Shown piece after piece: positions 1 to 13,300 of a stretch of DNA of 64,000 nucleotides. The notes beneath the pieces are model-generated. The model saw nothing but the letters and a program-made list of their open reading frames with translations. It was not told the origin of the DNA and did no database searches. Each line of letters opens with the position of its first letter. The stretch's first letter is position 1. Source of the DNA: Apostichopus japonicus (taxonomy: Eukaryota; Echinodermata; Holothuroidea; Aspidochirotida; Stichopodidae). The translations under genes and the position numbers were made by a program. Where the stretch lies: assembly GCF_037975245.1 (NCBI RefSeq), contig NC_092562.1:19190054-19254053 (forward strand), given 5' to 3'.

Positions 1-1145
1 TTGTCTTTTGTATGGCAGAGATCTTTGTGAAGAACCAACCCCCCCCCCCCAAAAAAAAAAGAATCTAAGAAAAAGCTTTCCTTATTTTGCATTTTGCATA
101 TCATAGTGTAAAGGTTATGTCTGGGAGCTGTCATTCTGTATATCTGTGATGTCATAATGCCACTAGGATTTGAGACCTTTTATTGTTTCTTTCTTTTTAT
201 TTTCCTATTTCCGGAAACATGTTAACAGCGTTGACACCAAAACCATCGCCATCATCAGGCCACATTTAAGAGCTTCAATATTTTACATTCAACATCTGCA
301 AAAACCCCATCTCTATGACAGAAAATAAACATCTTGATAAATAAAGAAAAATAAAGCACATGGTCAATCATCGGAAGTATTTTAATATTTAATATTGATA
401 TCTTTAGTATACTTTAATATTTTCAAATTTGACCTCTAACTAATCACTGTAATTATATGTTTCCTTTACGAAATTCTTATCCTATTTATAAATTTATATT
501 TATACTGGAATAAATAAAATTTAAAAAAAAATTACGATATCATATTTAGACTTGACCAAGTCTCATGCCTTGGGTGTGAAGGAACATTAAATTTGTGATA
601 TCTCCCAAATGGAATCAGATTTATTGCAGCTGTTTGGGGGAAGTTTACTCCTGACAGCTATCTCTATCACATAGATCAATAATGATGCCAAGGTGTCCCC
701 TTGGTTATGCTTATTATAAGTTACATTGACAGTGTAGATTTGTAGTAGAATTCTATCTACAACAGTAACTTAATTCAAGTCCATACGAAACGTAATAACA
801 ACAAATTTAAACATTCATGGAAGATTTATTTCAAGCAAACCAATTTTCAGGCCCAGAACATCAACATTTGTTGATGATCTTAACAAATCAGGTTTCAGTA
901 TGTGGCAAAAGTCTAGGCACTAGATTTACTCATTCTACTCACTGGCCGATTGTTTACAACAATATAGATCGATGATATCCATATAAAAACATTCCAGCAG
1001 TCTTCTCAACAGACTCCTGTCACTCTTATATATCGATTCCTGTCTTTTCCAGGCCTAGAAATCACCATTTTTTCCCGTTTTAATGACTCTTCCAGGCTGT
1101 CTAATGGACCACAGAAACCATTCCCCATCTTTCTCTGAACCTCAC
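1..1145. other. SZT2 intron, no feature recognised
   Basis: No conserved SZT2 exon found on the minus strand. There is a poly-C/poly-A run near 41-60 and AT-rich sequence at 395-540. Presumed intron of SZT2. Confidence 0.5.
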
Positions 1146-1359
1146 CTTATAACGGACATATGCGGGAGTACCGCCAAGAAATGCCAACCTTAAGACTACC
1201 ATCAGCCCTTTACAGATGACTCGGATGATGAAGAAAGACGTCGGTGGACTATTTTTGTCTCTGGCGAGATTAAGACAAGAAACAAAAATATCTCCTCGAA
1301 GTACTTCTACAAAATCGCTTCGTTTAAAGTTTATAGTTAATGTCACACATGTTACTTTC
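1146..1359 (-). CDS. SZT2: SZT2 exon 17 (last in window)
   Basis: Residues 602-673. SDFVEVLRGD is followed by SFFIIRVICKGLMVVLRLAF and GGTPAYVRYK, matching the family's SFYMVRIISKA...LRLGF...GTPAPARHK. Donor GTGAGG. The CCAAAG acceptor keeps the frame from exon 16, but about 15 residues known in the family are missing at this junction. Confidence 0.85.
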
Positions 1360-4300
1360 CTTTGGACAAAACACAATACACCTGGTTGCAGTCATTTTTT
1401 TAAATTTAGGTTTTTTTTTTTTATACACCCGGTTGCAGTCATAACAAATCGATCAAACTCTTTGAAGCCGGTCACACACTGCCCTACTGATCATGAGTCA
1501 CTCGACTCGTTAAACCTAACACAGAAAATCATGGATTGTCATGAAGTAGACATGTGCTGTTAATTACAACAGGTCAAAAAGAAAATGTGGCCAGTTTTCT
1601 ATTTTTCTCTTTGCTTTTTGGTTCAGTCCAACACAACTACAACATTAAGCAATTTCCCAACTGGTGGTTGGCAATGCACTGTAGTTCACAACAAAAAATG
1701 GCCTAGTTTAAACAAGGTCGGGCATCACATACACACACGCACCAAAACACACATGCCACATTTACTGCATAGGTTACCTGCCTGCCTATGGCAAGTAACC
1801 AAAATGTGTTAATCCAATCGAGAGGACATCATTTTGCTTGTGACCTAACTTATCGCTGATCATTAAAAGAAAGTCTTTCTGTTGTGCAGGAATCCAGTTG
1901 TGTGGCAACATGTCTTGAGAGGACTATAAAACAAATACTGGTTAGCAACGGTTGAGCAGATTCGAATCACAGTCGGTCGGGGCAGTGTGTGACCGGCATT
2001 ACAATCTTTCTGCTTAATATCAAATTCATAGCTATCTCTACAAGATCTCTTTTTGTACTAAATATACTTTTGTCATAAAAATTAACCACAGACACCTTTC
2101 GAAACTTGGAATTCATTGACGAAAACGACTCACTTAAATGGTCTGTATGCTCCATTGAAGGTTACCAAAAAGAACACTTATAAAGGGTGATATTAAAAAC
2201 TTACTCATAGGTGATATTAATATAACTGTGGTTCTCTAATAAAATGAATGTAGCCCAGTCGGTCAGTAGAGCATTCAGTTCCTTCTGGGCTAGTTTACAC
2301 TGTACGCTGACGAATCTCCCACTGCTGTTTGGGTGATGGAGATGTTTGGGCAAAGGACTGATTATAAAGAGAGAAAAGAGGATAGCAAAAGGTTAAAAAG
2401 TCCACACCGTGGGTCCACCTTTGGTGTTAAAAATAGAGAATCAATATAAAGACGGAATTTAAGGGGAAAAAAAGGAGAAAATTCCACTTAGGTGTAGTGT
2501 TTTGAGTGATATTATTATTTAATTAAAATGAATGATACTCAATTTTGAAGAAAGGTTCTTAAACATTTTGGTTAAAAAAGTTTACACCGACCCAAAATAA
2601 TGACTATGGGAGATATTAAAACTGGGGGAAAGGGGAGAAAAAAAATGGGGACAAAAATGGGGGAAATAAAAAAATTAACACAAAATATATGTATTATAAA
2701 TAAATAAAAAAAACAAATATATATGTATAAAAATTATAATTAAAATAAATAAATAAATTTTAAACTGGGAGAAATAGGGAGAAAAATGGGAGGAAAAAAA
2801 TGGGAGGAATAAAAAAATAAAAAACAGTCCATGTACAAATGAACTCCTGTTCATCCACACTTAAAATGCTATGGTTTAATTTCCTCTCTATTGAGTGATA
2901 TTATTATTTAATTAAAATGAATGATACTCAATTTTGAAGAAAGGTTCTTAAACATTTTGGTTAAAAAAGTTTACACCGACCCAAAATAATGACTATGGGA
3001 GATATTAAAACTGGGGGAAAGGGGAGAAAAAAAATGGGGACAAAAATGGGGGAAATAAAAAAATTAACACAAAATATATGTATTATAAATAAATAAAAAA
3101 AACAAATATATATGTATAAAAATTATAATTAAAATAAATAAATAAATTTTAAACTGGGAGAAATAGGGAGAAAAATGGGAGGAAAAAAATGGGAGGAATA
3201 AAAAAATAAAAAACAGTCCATGTACAAATGAACTCCTGTTCATCCACACTTAAAATGCTATGGTTTAATTTCCTCTCTATCGACAGACATCATCCAACAG
3301 AAATACTAAGATATTCAACTAATTACTGAAATCGTCGGTGTCACAATCGCATTTCTATATCTCGTGCCCATTCATCATTTTACATTAAAAATGGAAAGAA
3401 AAAAAAACATGCACTTATATCAACAATATTGGCAACAATAAGAAACAAACAGCATTGAAGGCCACATCAGCCCAAGCATAAAGTTAAGGAGTTTGATTCA
3501 GAAGTTGCTTTGTGATGTTCTCTCTGTAGTAAACTAACTTTAACACAAGAATTCAGCATTCCTCAATTTCAAAGAAGTTTCTGTTCCGTTCAATAATTTT
3601 GTTCTCCTTGACTGATTCGCGGGCTATATAAATTTTTGGATTATTAAAAATATTATGATTTTATTCTGTAAATGACTTCAACAGAGAGCAATCACTGCAA
3701 CTACAAGTCCCCAACTCCCAAAGGTGCAAGGAAATGGAGCAATATACCAATGAAATCAACAATACTTACAGGTCAGGCATCAGCAACATTGCAATCTGGT
3801 GGGTGTGAAGCCATCTTTGCCTAGTGTTGGTGGAGAAAACAGTCCATTTAATCAAAATGGTTGGGAGAATTTTATCACAAACAAAATCTTATAAAAGAGA
3901 CACAAGTTGCTAAACTACTTAACCGTGACAATCTTCACATCATTGGTTCTGAATCCATCTTCTTCATCACTGGTGTGTCGAGTCAGATTGGGCCTTGTGG
4001 ACAACAAATGTCACCAGCCTTCCTTTTTAATGTCACAAGCCTTACTTTTTAATGTCACGATCCTTCCATGGCCCTCTTAACTGACCCCTAAACCAGGATT
4101 TGTGGAGTCCTCGACCACTCCTCTTGTCAGGGCTGCAGTTAAATTGTTACACGTATATATTTCTTTCCCTTTCAAATGGTGAAATCACACTTACCACTTT
4201 CGTGGTTCCATGAGAGCAATTCTCTTCCAAAATTGAGCAAACTGAGCCAAAGACTCGTCCCTGTAGAAAGTATCAAAGAAAAAAATAGTTTTTCAAGAGC

Positions 4301-7300
4301 TGTCTTTATATTCTACTTATTATTTTCTGGGTCTCAGCGACTAAAAACCGATACATCAGAGAGTGACACTGTAATCAAACTAACGTAATCAACGACAACA
4401 GGATTTGTACCAGGGACCTTTGAATAGCAAGGCTTGTGCTCTACCGGACAGCACATTAAAAGTTTATGAGCATAACATAACGCTGGTGCATTTCAATCAT
4501 AAGGTCCCCGGTTCGAGTCACTCCCAGATTAATGTATGTCGTCCAGTTACAGAGTAGTTGACAATTAACAATTCATAATCATGGACGATAAATATGAATG
4601 TAAGAGACTGACTTACACACAAAAAGCAAGGCAGTCAGTGTTTTGATCACTTGTTACCATGCATCTCGCTGTCCATTGTTCAGTCAAATTCTTACCGTTT
4701 TTATTATTCTGTGCTCCAATTAATTTGACATCCCAGTTTTATTCTGCAAAGATCCTGGCAGGATCAAATTGTTGAGGTTGTCAAACTTTTGATACAAAAA
4801 ATTCAAACCAATTTTACGGAATGAATCTGGTGGAAAGTAGACTAACATAAATCAAAAAGAATATGACCATAGTTACTTTAAGAGGATCACCAGACACCTC
4901 TGATAGTTTGAAGATAGCTTACTTTTTCACGTGCTGCTGTGCTAGTACCGGAGTGTCAGAGTTAGGTGGCATGTAAAAGAGAGGCATCCCTTTGCTGGTT
5001 CCTTCTGGCACCACATAGTAGGCGGGATTGGCAGCAAATGAATGCATGTGTACTAACAGCCTGTCTGCATCCCGCAAACTAAAATAGGGAAAAATAAGAA
5101 TTTATACGGCGGTACAGGGCCCGTCAAACATTTCGAAAACCCAATATCTGGGAAACTTGACCTTAATATCTAACGAAAATGAAAACGATTATATATAAGT
5201 ACATGAATGATGGAAACTGACTGCGAAATTATAAAATATGGGAACAGAGCCAATATAATTTATGGCTAAAATGGGATTCGAACCAGTGACCGGTGCCGGA
5301 TTAAGACCTCAGGAAAAGTTAAATGAGTTACATACCTGAAGTAAATTATACATGTTTACATGTAAATGCATGCCAAGACAAATTTCCAGTTTTGTACCTT
5401 TTACTTTCATCAAAGAAACTAATTGTTTAATTATTATATTTTTGTGTAGAGGGGGACAATTGCTCTGACAGGGGGGCAATTGCTCCTTTTGCCCCCCCCC
5501 TATAAATCCGGCACTGTGACTTGGTTTCTAGAAAATTTTTACTCTTTCTGATCAAGATTATAACAACAAAGAATGTAAAATAATGCTAGCAGATTCATAC
5601 ATTTAACTTCCTTCCTCACCTTCTTATTATCTGCCAGAAATTCTTGATGACTCTCGTCTTAAAGAGGCTTCTACTGTCCATCTTATTCAGCGGACAATTG
5701 ATGTCATGAATGAAGTCATACGTACCCTCCATCACCACCTCAACGTGAGTAACTCTTCTGTTGAATTATATGCAATAAATATAAATATAAATGATATTAA
5801 GCACAATATATACATATATATGCATGTATATACATTATATATATATATATATCTCCTTCGAGATCCGGCTTTAGGAATCACAAATGACTTCGAGTTGGTT
5901 AGACTAATGTTTGATCTCTAGAGTAAGGCAAATATGTCATCAAAACAGAACTAGTATTGTTCGATACAGGTGACAAACACCTACAGTGGAATTACGACCT
6001 TCCTTACCGGTTTCGAACCTCTGGACATACAATCAGCGACCATAGCCTAGATGTAAATATGTAAAGATCTCACATACGAATACACAAAAAGCTGCATTTT
6101 TGGCGGATCCCTTTGTTGCTTTCTGACTTGTACCAAATGAAATTGGCTCCCTTGTCAAATGTTATGCACTGTGCTGTAGCTTCTGACTGGCAACATGCAG
6201 GATCAGGCTGCCAAGCTGCATAGGATTCTTGGCATAACTCAATATAGACAATTTCAAAACAGAATAAAAAATATCTCATCAGTCACTTCCACCAACAAAA
6301 AAGAAAAACGCCTAAAAACATATAAACTGAGTAACATTCAGGTGCGTTTAGTGTACATCAGATACAAAGTATCGTTTCATTCATTCCAGACAATCTTATA
6401 ATTACCTGCTAGTGGTAGGTGGCCACTGTGATTTAGCGACATATTCAATCTGACCTGATTGAGCGCATGACAGGGCAAGACGGACCTCTATAACTCCCTT
6501 GCCTGATGGAAAATTGTAAAATTGTTTCAAAGCAGTTATATGTTTTATGGTGCAAATACATTTGGCAAATAGTTGTTTATTTGATACACAGGTCTTTCAA
6601 CAGATGCTGAGTGCACAGAGGTATGCCAGTTAAATATTGGACATAAACACTGATGTCTTTCTCCAGTCTCGAGTACAACATTAATTACACTGGAGACGAT
6701 ATTACGTTTCTCGGTTGAGAAAGGCACTTCTAACTAACCAAACAGAGATATAAATTCTCCATTTTCCAGGAAGCCCTAGGCTACTGTTACTGTACATACA
6801 GTTGTGGCTTACTTTTGTGGATGGTGACCTGCTTGATGGTGAACCCTTCCCTGAGTCTGACGGCCATGACAGTAAACAGACCCGTCTGGAGGGCTTCCTC
6901 TCTGTGTTTGACTCTCTGTAACGGCAGGTTTGGGAATCTGGGCATCCGTAGACCGATGGACTTCCCACTTTTATTTATGTGTGAAGAACAAAGAGGTTCA
7001 GTTACAGAATGATTGGAAAATCATAATATCTTAATTTAGTGTACTCCATACCACATGAACCCAGACAGTGACGCTCACTGAACAGTTTCAAGAAATAGCT
7101 GAAAACAATTCCTTTTCAAGGTGATTTTGAAGTGTTCCACGATATCAGCGCTTTATAAATACTGATTGATGATTGACGATGATGATTGACCCATTATAAT
7201 CAACAGCTGATTGTCATAGCATTGCCTCATACTTAAATCAACAGTTTTATCATATCATAGTACTGTATATCATTGTCATATCCAGCAGTTGAGGGCTACT

Positions 7301-10300
7301 ATAGTACAGCATTGCCCTATTTTATTATCAAGAATTGTGTGCTGTTGTATGGTGTAACCTGCTACTATCTATAACAATATCAGATCAAATAAACTAAAAT
7401 TCTAAATCAAGTTGTGCTTACCTGCTGAATGTCTCTGACACCTTGGGAGATGGAATCATTGACTGCTGATACCCTAAAAAAATTGGTCAAATAATTTATT
7501 ACAATTTTTGACCAAAGAAAGCAAATACAAATATTCCATTTTTTTTGGGGGGGGTGGGGGAAGGTGGCATGGGGCTGAAGGGAATAGACGGAATAGGCTC
7601 TTGTTTAAAAATGTTAATATATTTTCTTTTCTTGGACATTTTCATAAAGTAATGTAGTAAATTCTCTAGAAGCATGTTTACATAATGAAATGTATATATT
7701 TTAATAAGCGTCTCTGATAGCAAAAGACATTACATTTAATCAACTTGTTTCAAAATTATTCCTGTCTTCCACGATTTCTTTTGATGCAGAGAGTTCAAAA
7801 GTATAAAGAATACTGAAAGTCCAACTGTTGAATCTATTTATACATGGGATTTGATTTATTCCATCGTTTCAGTTTCCAGTATTTGAATATTTACACCCTG
7901 CATTTGCCATTCTGGTCAACTTTAGCTGGGATAGGTTTCTTGCCTTTCAAAATCAGATTTTTTATTAAAAAGAATGAAAGAAACTCTAACCTTTGAGAGG
8001 ATTGATGTCTTTCTGGAAACTCCAAACCAGTAAAGCAGTGTGATAAATATTCATATCGTGGGAGGAATCATCACACTGCAACAGCAAAGCAAAAATAATC
8101 ATAGTAATAATAATTAAAGAAGACAAGATTTATTTAGAAAAGTGTTACTCTTCTGAATTTTATAATGCAAGTTTTGAAAATGTTATTAATTAATGGCACA
8201 TGTCAAAAACAAAATGGAAGTAACTGGCAACTTAAAATTAGCACCTGAAATACGAGGTAATTATTCAATTAATTGACCAAGTAACTTAATTAACCAAACC
8301 CAAGTCATCATTACCTACAAAACAATGGTAATAAGTATCTATAAAGCCAATTACAAACTCTTAGCAAACTGAGGAGAATTAACCACCGACAGCTCCATAG
8401 AAACCACATAAAACTAGTTGCCCAGATTGTCACATTGTAAGATACACTAACTTTCTGTGTTACCTCTTAACCAGTACTGCTCAAAAAAAACAAACCTAAA
8501 TGATGCCAAGGCTTTAGTAAATAAGTCACAATAAGTTAGAATAGTACAAACATTACTTTACCTTAAGAGGTAACCTAATCAACTTCTTCGGCGAGAGGTT
8601 CCAAAAGTGGCCTTGACAATGTTGCTTGATATCAAACATCTTAAACAATGATATCAGTTAAAGCAATTAATTTTCAACAAGGGTCACAATAGAATCAATA
8701 ACTCACAATAACTAGATTGAGCAATGCACAGGGTATGATAGTAATGTGCTCTCTTTCCATTCGGCCTCAGACTTTTCTATATTTAAGGTTCATTTTGCGG
8801 GGCCAAAAGTAAATCTTGCTACTGATTTCAAGAGGGTCTCACTGTTACCATGGGTACAGAATAGAGCCAGAAAACAATAAACATTACCTATTACCATAAA
8901 TTACTACATAGGAGACAAATATAAATTCTTCTATTTTTAGCTATGAAACATAAAAAAAAAAATCAAATGAACCTCAGCAGGTTCATCTACATAATGACTA
9001 TTCAACATCGAAACATACGATACCTTCAAGGTAAACCAAAACTTACCACCTCTGGACACTGATCCAGGAAGGATCCTTGTGTTGCTGTGGCAATAAACTG
9101 CATGATCTCCGTATGAGGGATATAGCCGAAGGCACTGTGAGGCAGGAAGCCGTGTCCAACTTGAATGAAAGAGCAAGCGATGGTGCTGTCACGTAACTTT
9201 GCCAGTGCATTGTTGAGTATTGGGTCCTCCCGGACACCAATGACACCGTCTGTAATTACTACGATTCCTGTCAAGATTTATAAAGAGTAATTTACAGTTA
9301 TCCAAAATTTGAAATTACTTTATTTTATAGGTGTCTCTATTTTTGAGATACCAAACTTTAATAGTTTTCCACATTTGCAAGGTCTGTTGTCTTCAAATGA
9401 CTTTCGACCTCCTCTACACACGGTGAGACTTTCTTGCTAATTTTGAGATGTCCTCAAGCTCAGATTTTATGAGATTCTAACAATTTAGCACCAATAGCCT
9501 CAAAAAGAGATTGGATTGCACTTAATGACTATAGGCTGTATACACTAAATAAACAACAACCACATACAATGTAGAAGATGCATCAATTTTTCCCTTCTTA
9601 AACTATTGTATGCACAGATTTCACCTTTTGATCTCTGCTGACCTCAAATGACCTTTGTACTTCAACCAAAAAACAATATGCTTTTAGACCTGAATGTAGG
9701 GCATGAACAAGCTTACTGTATACATGCGTGCTATCATACTTCCAAAAGTTCTATTTTCATGAAAACTAAAAAATAGTCTTAAAGGTTGAAGCAAATGAAA
9801 ACAAGCCGTCAGTTTCGATATTTCATGAAAATTTAGCAAACGAAAATATTCACTTCAGGTTGAGTTCGTGCCAATAAAAGTAACTCAAAACAGTGTGTCT
9901 TTCTAGACATAAACGAAAGTGTCATTTCATTATTTATCATTATAGGTAAGACATAAGTCATCTCCGTGATATTAGAATATTTAAATAACTTTTGCTACTA
10001 CTGGTACATATGTAATCTATCACAAATCATACTAACTTCATATTTATGAGAAACTTGAAGTTATAAGGTAACTATGATAACTAAAAGTATACGGGTGAAA
10101 AGTATGAACCATCTCATCAACTTAGCCCATTCTTTTGCATGGTTTGTAGTATTTTTTCGGCACACACAATAGCAGAAAGTATCGAATGAAAAAGATATAT
10201 TTGCCAATTGGTTTGAAATTCATGGCTTTTCACCTGCACTGGTGTTTGGAGGCAACAACTGCAGAGCTAATATGCCACACCACAACATGTTCATAAAGCA

Positions 10301-13300
10301 GGATTCTGGAAGGGCCATATCTGGTTGTGAAACTGACAGGCCACCATCTTGTGCCCTGAGGAAGTTACCACTGCCACCATGGTCAGTCTCGTTGACACCT
10401 ATGAGGAGAGTTTTTAAATGGTGAGATTTCAGCAGTCGGATGTTTCCTGTTCATAACTGCTGGATGCTAATATCAGTTCTCAAACAAATGGTTTCATGTA
10501 ATTCTACTATAGCCCAGGTTTTAACCTTCGATTTTTGTCAGCAATCAACTACACTTGCCAGTGCAAGACATTACAATTATTTTCAATACAATTCAATGCA
10601 ATGCAGTGAAGAAGGGCACAGCACATCATAAAACACAAGACAATAAAATACAGCATATTATAATACAATGTAACATAACACAATACAATAAGAAATAACA
10701 AACACCATGTAATATTACACAATGTAATATGATATAACACAAAATAATGTAAAACAATACAATGTAACACTATATAACAAAATACAGTATGATATAACAT
10801 AATATAATATAACACAATATAATATAACACAAAACATAATACTTTACAACACAATACAATACAATACATCATAATACAATAGAATTCAATAAAAAACAAT
10901 ACAATGAAATACAATAGAATAGAATACAATAACATACAATACAATATGAGACGATCCAATACAATAAAAATACAATACAATACAATAAAATAAAATACAA
11001 TAAAATACAACCCAAGACAGTAATACTCCTAGTACCAACATGTACATAGAGCAAAACTTACAGTTAAACAGCTTGTTCTCAAAAGTTTCAATTTCTTGCT
11101 GAAGTATCTCCAGGACCTCATCAATGACATCAGCAGTAATCAGGGCACCTTGAACTAAAACCTATCGGCCAAAAAAAATGTGAAAATTAATTCAAGCATA
11201 TCAAAGCATATCATATATAATGATTTTATGGTCAGAAGGACAACAGGTAATACTAAATACATGAGATTGCTTTCATAAATGCAAGCACTTTTTTTATTAG
11301 GCTGATTTTGATCACATTTTTCATCACTATTCTACTAACATACTACAACATTGCAGATGATTTAAAACTACGTCAAGAAATAAGTCAACTTCTTTCAAAT
11401 TAATACAGAAAATTTCAAAATTTTGAATATTTTGACTGTCATTTTTATATGTGGTTTAATATCAACATGAAACAGTATGTGGACAATACAGCATTATAGA
11501 CTGAATCAAATGGCATTAATTACTGGTTTAATAACCTTAATTGGACTCTCCAGCATTTCGAGAGATGGTGCTGTCATATCGGTCCTACTGTTTACAGATT
11601 TCTGAACATGATTATTGAAATGTATTGTACATTGAATGATCTTATTGGTACCGTTTTGGGGAATAAATGTAAATTTGCATGGAATCCATGATTTTATGAT
11701 ACCCTCCTCTTTATGCACAATTGTCATGGTGACATTTATGCAAACAAATGGCAATTTTTTTACTGAAATTAAGTACCATTTGTTCTTCACCCATTAGTTG
11801 CTATAATCTTATTTCAGAAATTACTACTTTACCTGTTGCGTGGTCAGGGCAGATACTGGTGTGTAGGCTACTACAGTGATGTAGATCATAGGAGACAGAA
11901 GACATGAACTTCCAGGGACATGAAACTGGTGAAAGCAAAAGATGGACAAAAAGAGACGTATTACATAAGATTAGAACATCCTATAAGAAGATGAATAGAC
12001 TTACTGCACTGAAAATATGTAATACAAGTCAACTTGATACTGTCCTAACTTTGCAAATATAAATATATATATATATATATATACATTTCATTGATTGGTG
12101 TCTAGTTTGAAGCAGAGTGCTCTATGACCGGTGGATAGAGCGAAGTATAGATGAGAATTAGTTGAGACTAGTGGAACACTAGTAGTTGTTACTCAGAGTT
12201 TTACACATTGAGCGATCTTCAGACAACTCAGAGTATTTATATATAGATATTATACTGCATATGAAACAACATGCACCCATGTAGTTGTCAAACCTAAGAT
12301 TGAAAGCAACTGATGCGAGTGTTTTAGATTACGTTTTAACTTCAAGTTAATGGGGTTCCTTAAAAACTCACTGGCTGAATCAAACCTCTGAGGCAGTTAG
12401 ACAGGCAGGTGAAGCTGTTCATAATATTCACTTTACCAAGCTGAATATCCTGCAAATAAACAAAGAATAGATCTTAAAACATTTTATGCAGAGATATACC
12501 TATAAATTTTCTTATACAGATGGATTTCAATTTAGAATAATTATTAATTTCTTTTTTTAAATGAAATGAATTCCTTAGCAAAGAAGACATGACTTTCCCA
12601 TATACACTGTAAACTTACATAACATGACTTTTCATGCCAGGGTTTAGCAGAGATGCTGTAACTTTCTCCAAGTGTTGGGTGACTTTCAGATACGACTTTC
12701 TTGCGAATCAAGTCTATATAACATGATTTTTTGAGTATCAAAGACTACATGATATGACTAGGACTTCACCAAAAGCATATATATGTAGAAGACATGACTT
12801 TTGCATGTTACTGAGTGAAGAGGATATGACACTGCAGTGAATTTTCCATGACTTATGGCCAATAGGTACTGTATGCTTGCATAAATGCGTGCTACGTTAC
12901 GATTTAACTTTAAATACTAAGCTAAAGGATGCAAATGTTTAGACACACAAGGTGTACGGACGACACACACTACTATACAACACATTGTCTATTTGACTCT
13001 AATGGTTTGAACATAACAAATTCCCAATGGCAAGCAGGTCATTTGAATACTCAACCAATCTGCATGCAAATGAATTAGAACTCTCAGGTCGACGTAACAT
13101 ATTCTCATGATGTATAACAAGATGAAAACCAACAGAAACATTTTAGGGTTTAAACTTGTGCATGCCTTTCATACTATTGGTGTCTACAAAAGCAATAAAC
13201 AATTGAACTTGTACTGTTTGTTTCCTTTCATAATTTGAATGCTGGAAGCTGTGAGAATTATCTATTCACTCTTTAAAAGTCAAGCGATTTTGCTGGATGA

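Noticed and set aside
1216-1563. 115-codon plus ORF
   Set aside because: Antisense to SZT2 exon 17; the minus strand has the conserved protein.
1857-1905. Candidate missing SZT2 exon (minus strand, LPLKTCCHTTGFLHNR)
   Set aside because: Phase and an acceptor fit and the peptide vaguely resembles the expected block, but no GT donor follows.
2675-3249. Two identical 61-codon minus ORFs as a gene pair
   Set aside because: They are the same chance ORF in the two copies of the 389-bp duplication; AT-rich, no conserved residues.
5706-5921. 71-codon plus ORF
   Set aside because: Antisense shadow of SZT2 exon 13 running into an AT microsatellite.
10549-11010. 153-codon minus-strand ORF
   Set aside because: Translation of a degenerate ACAAT satellite; almost only Ile, Leu, Tyr, Cys and Val, no domain.
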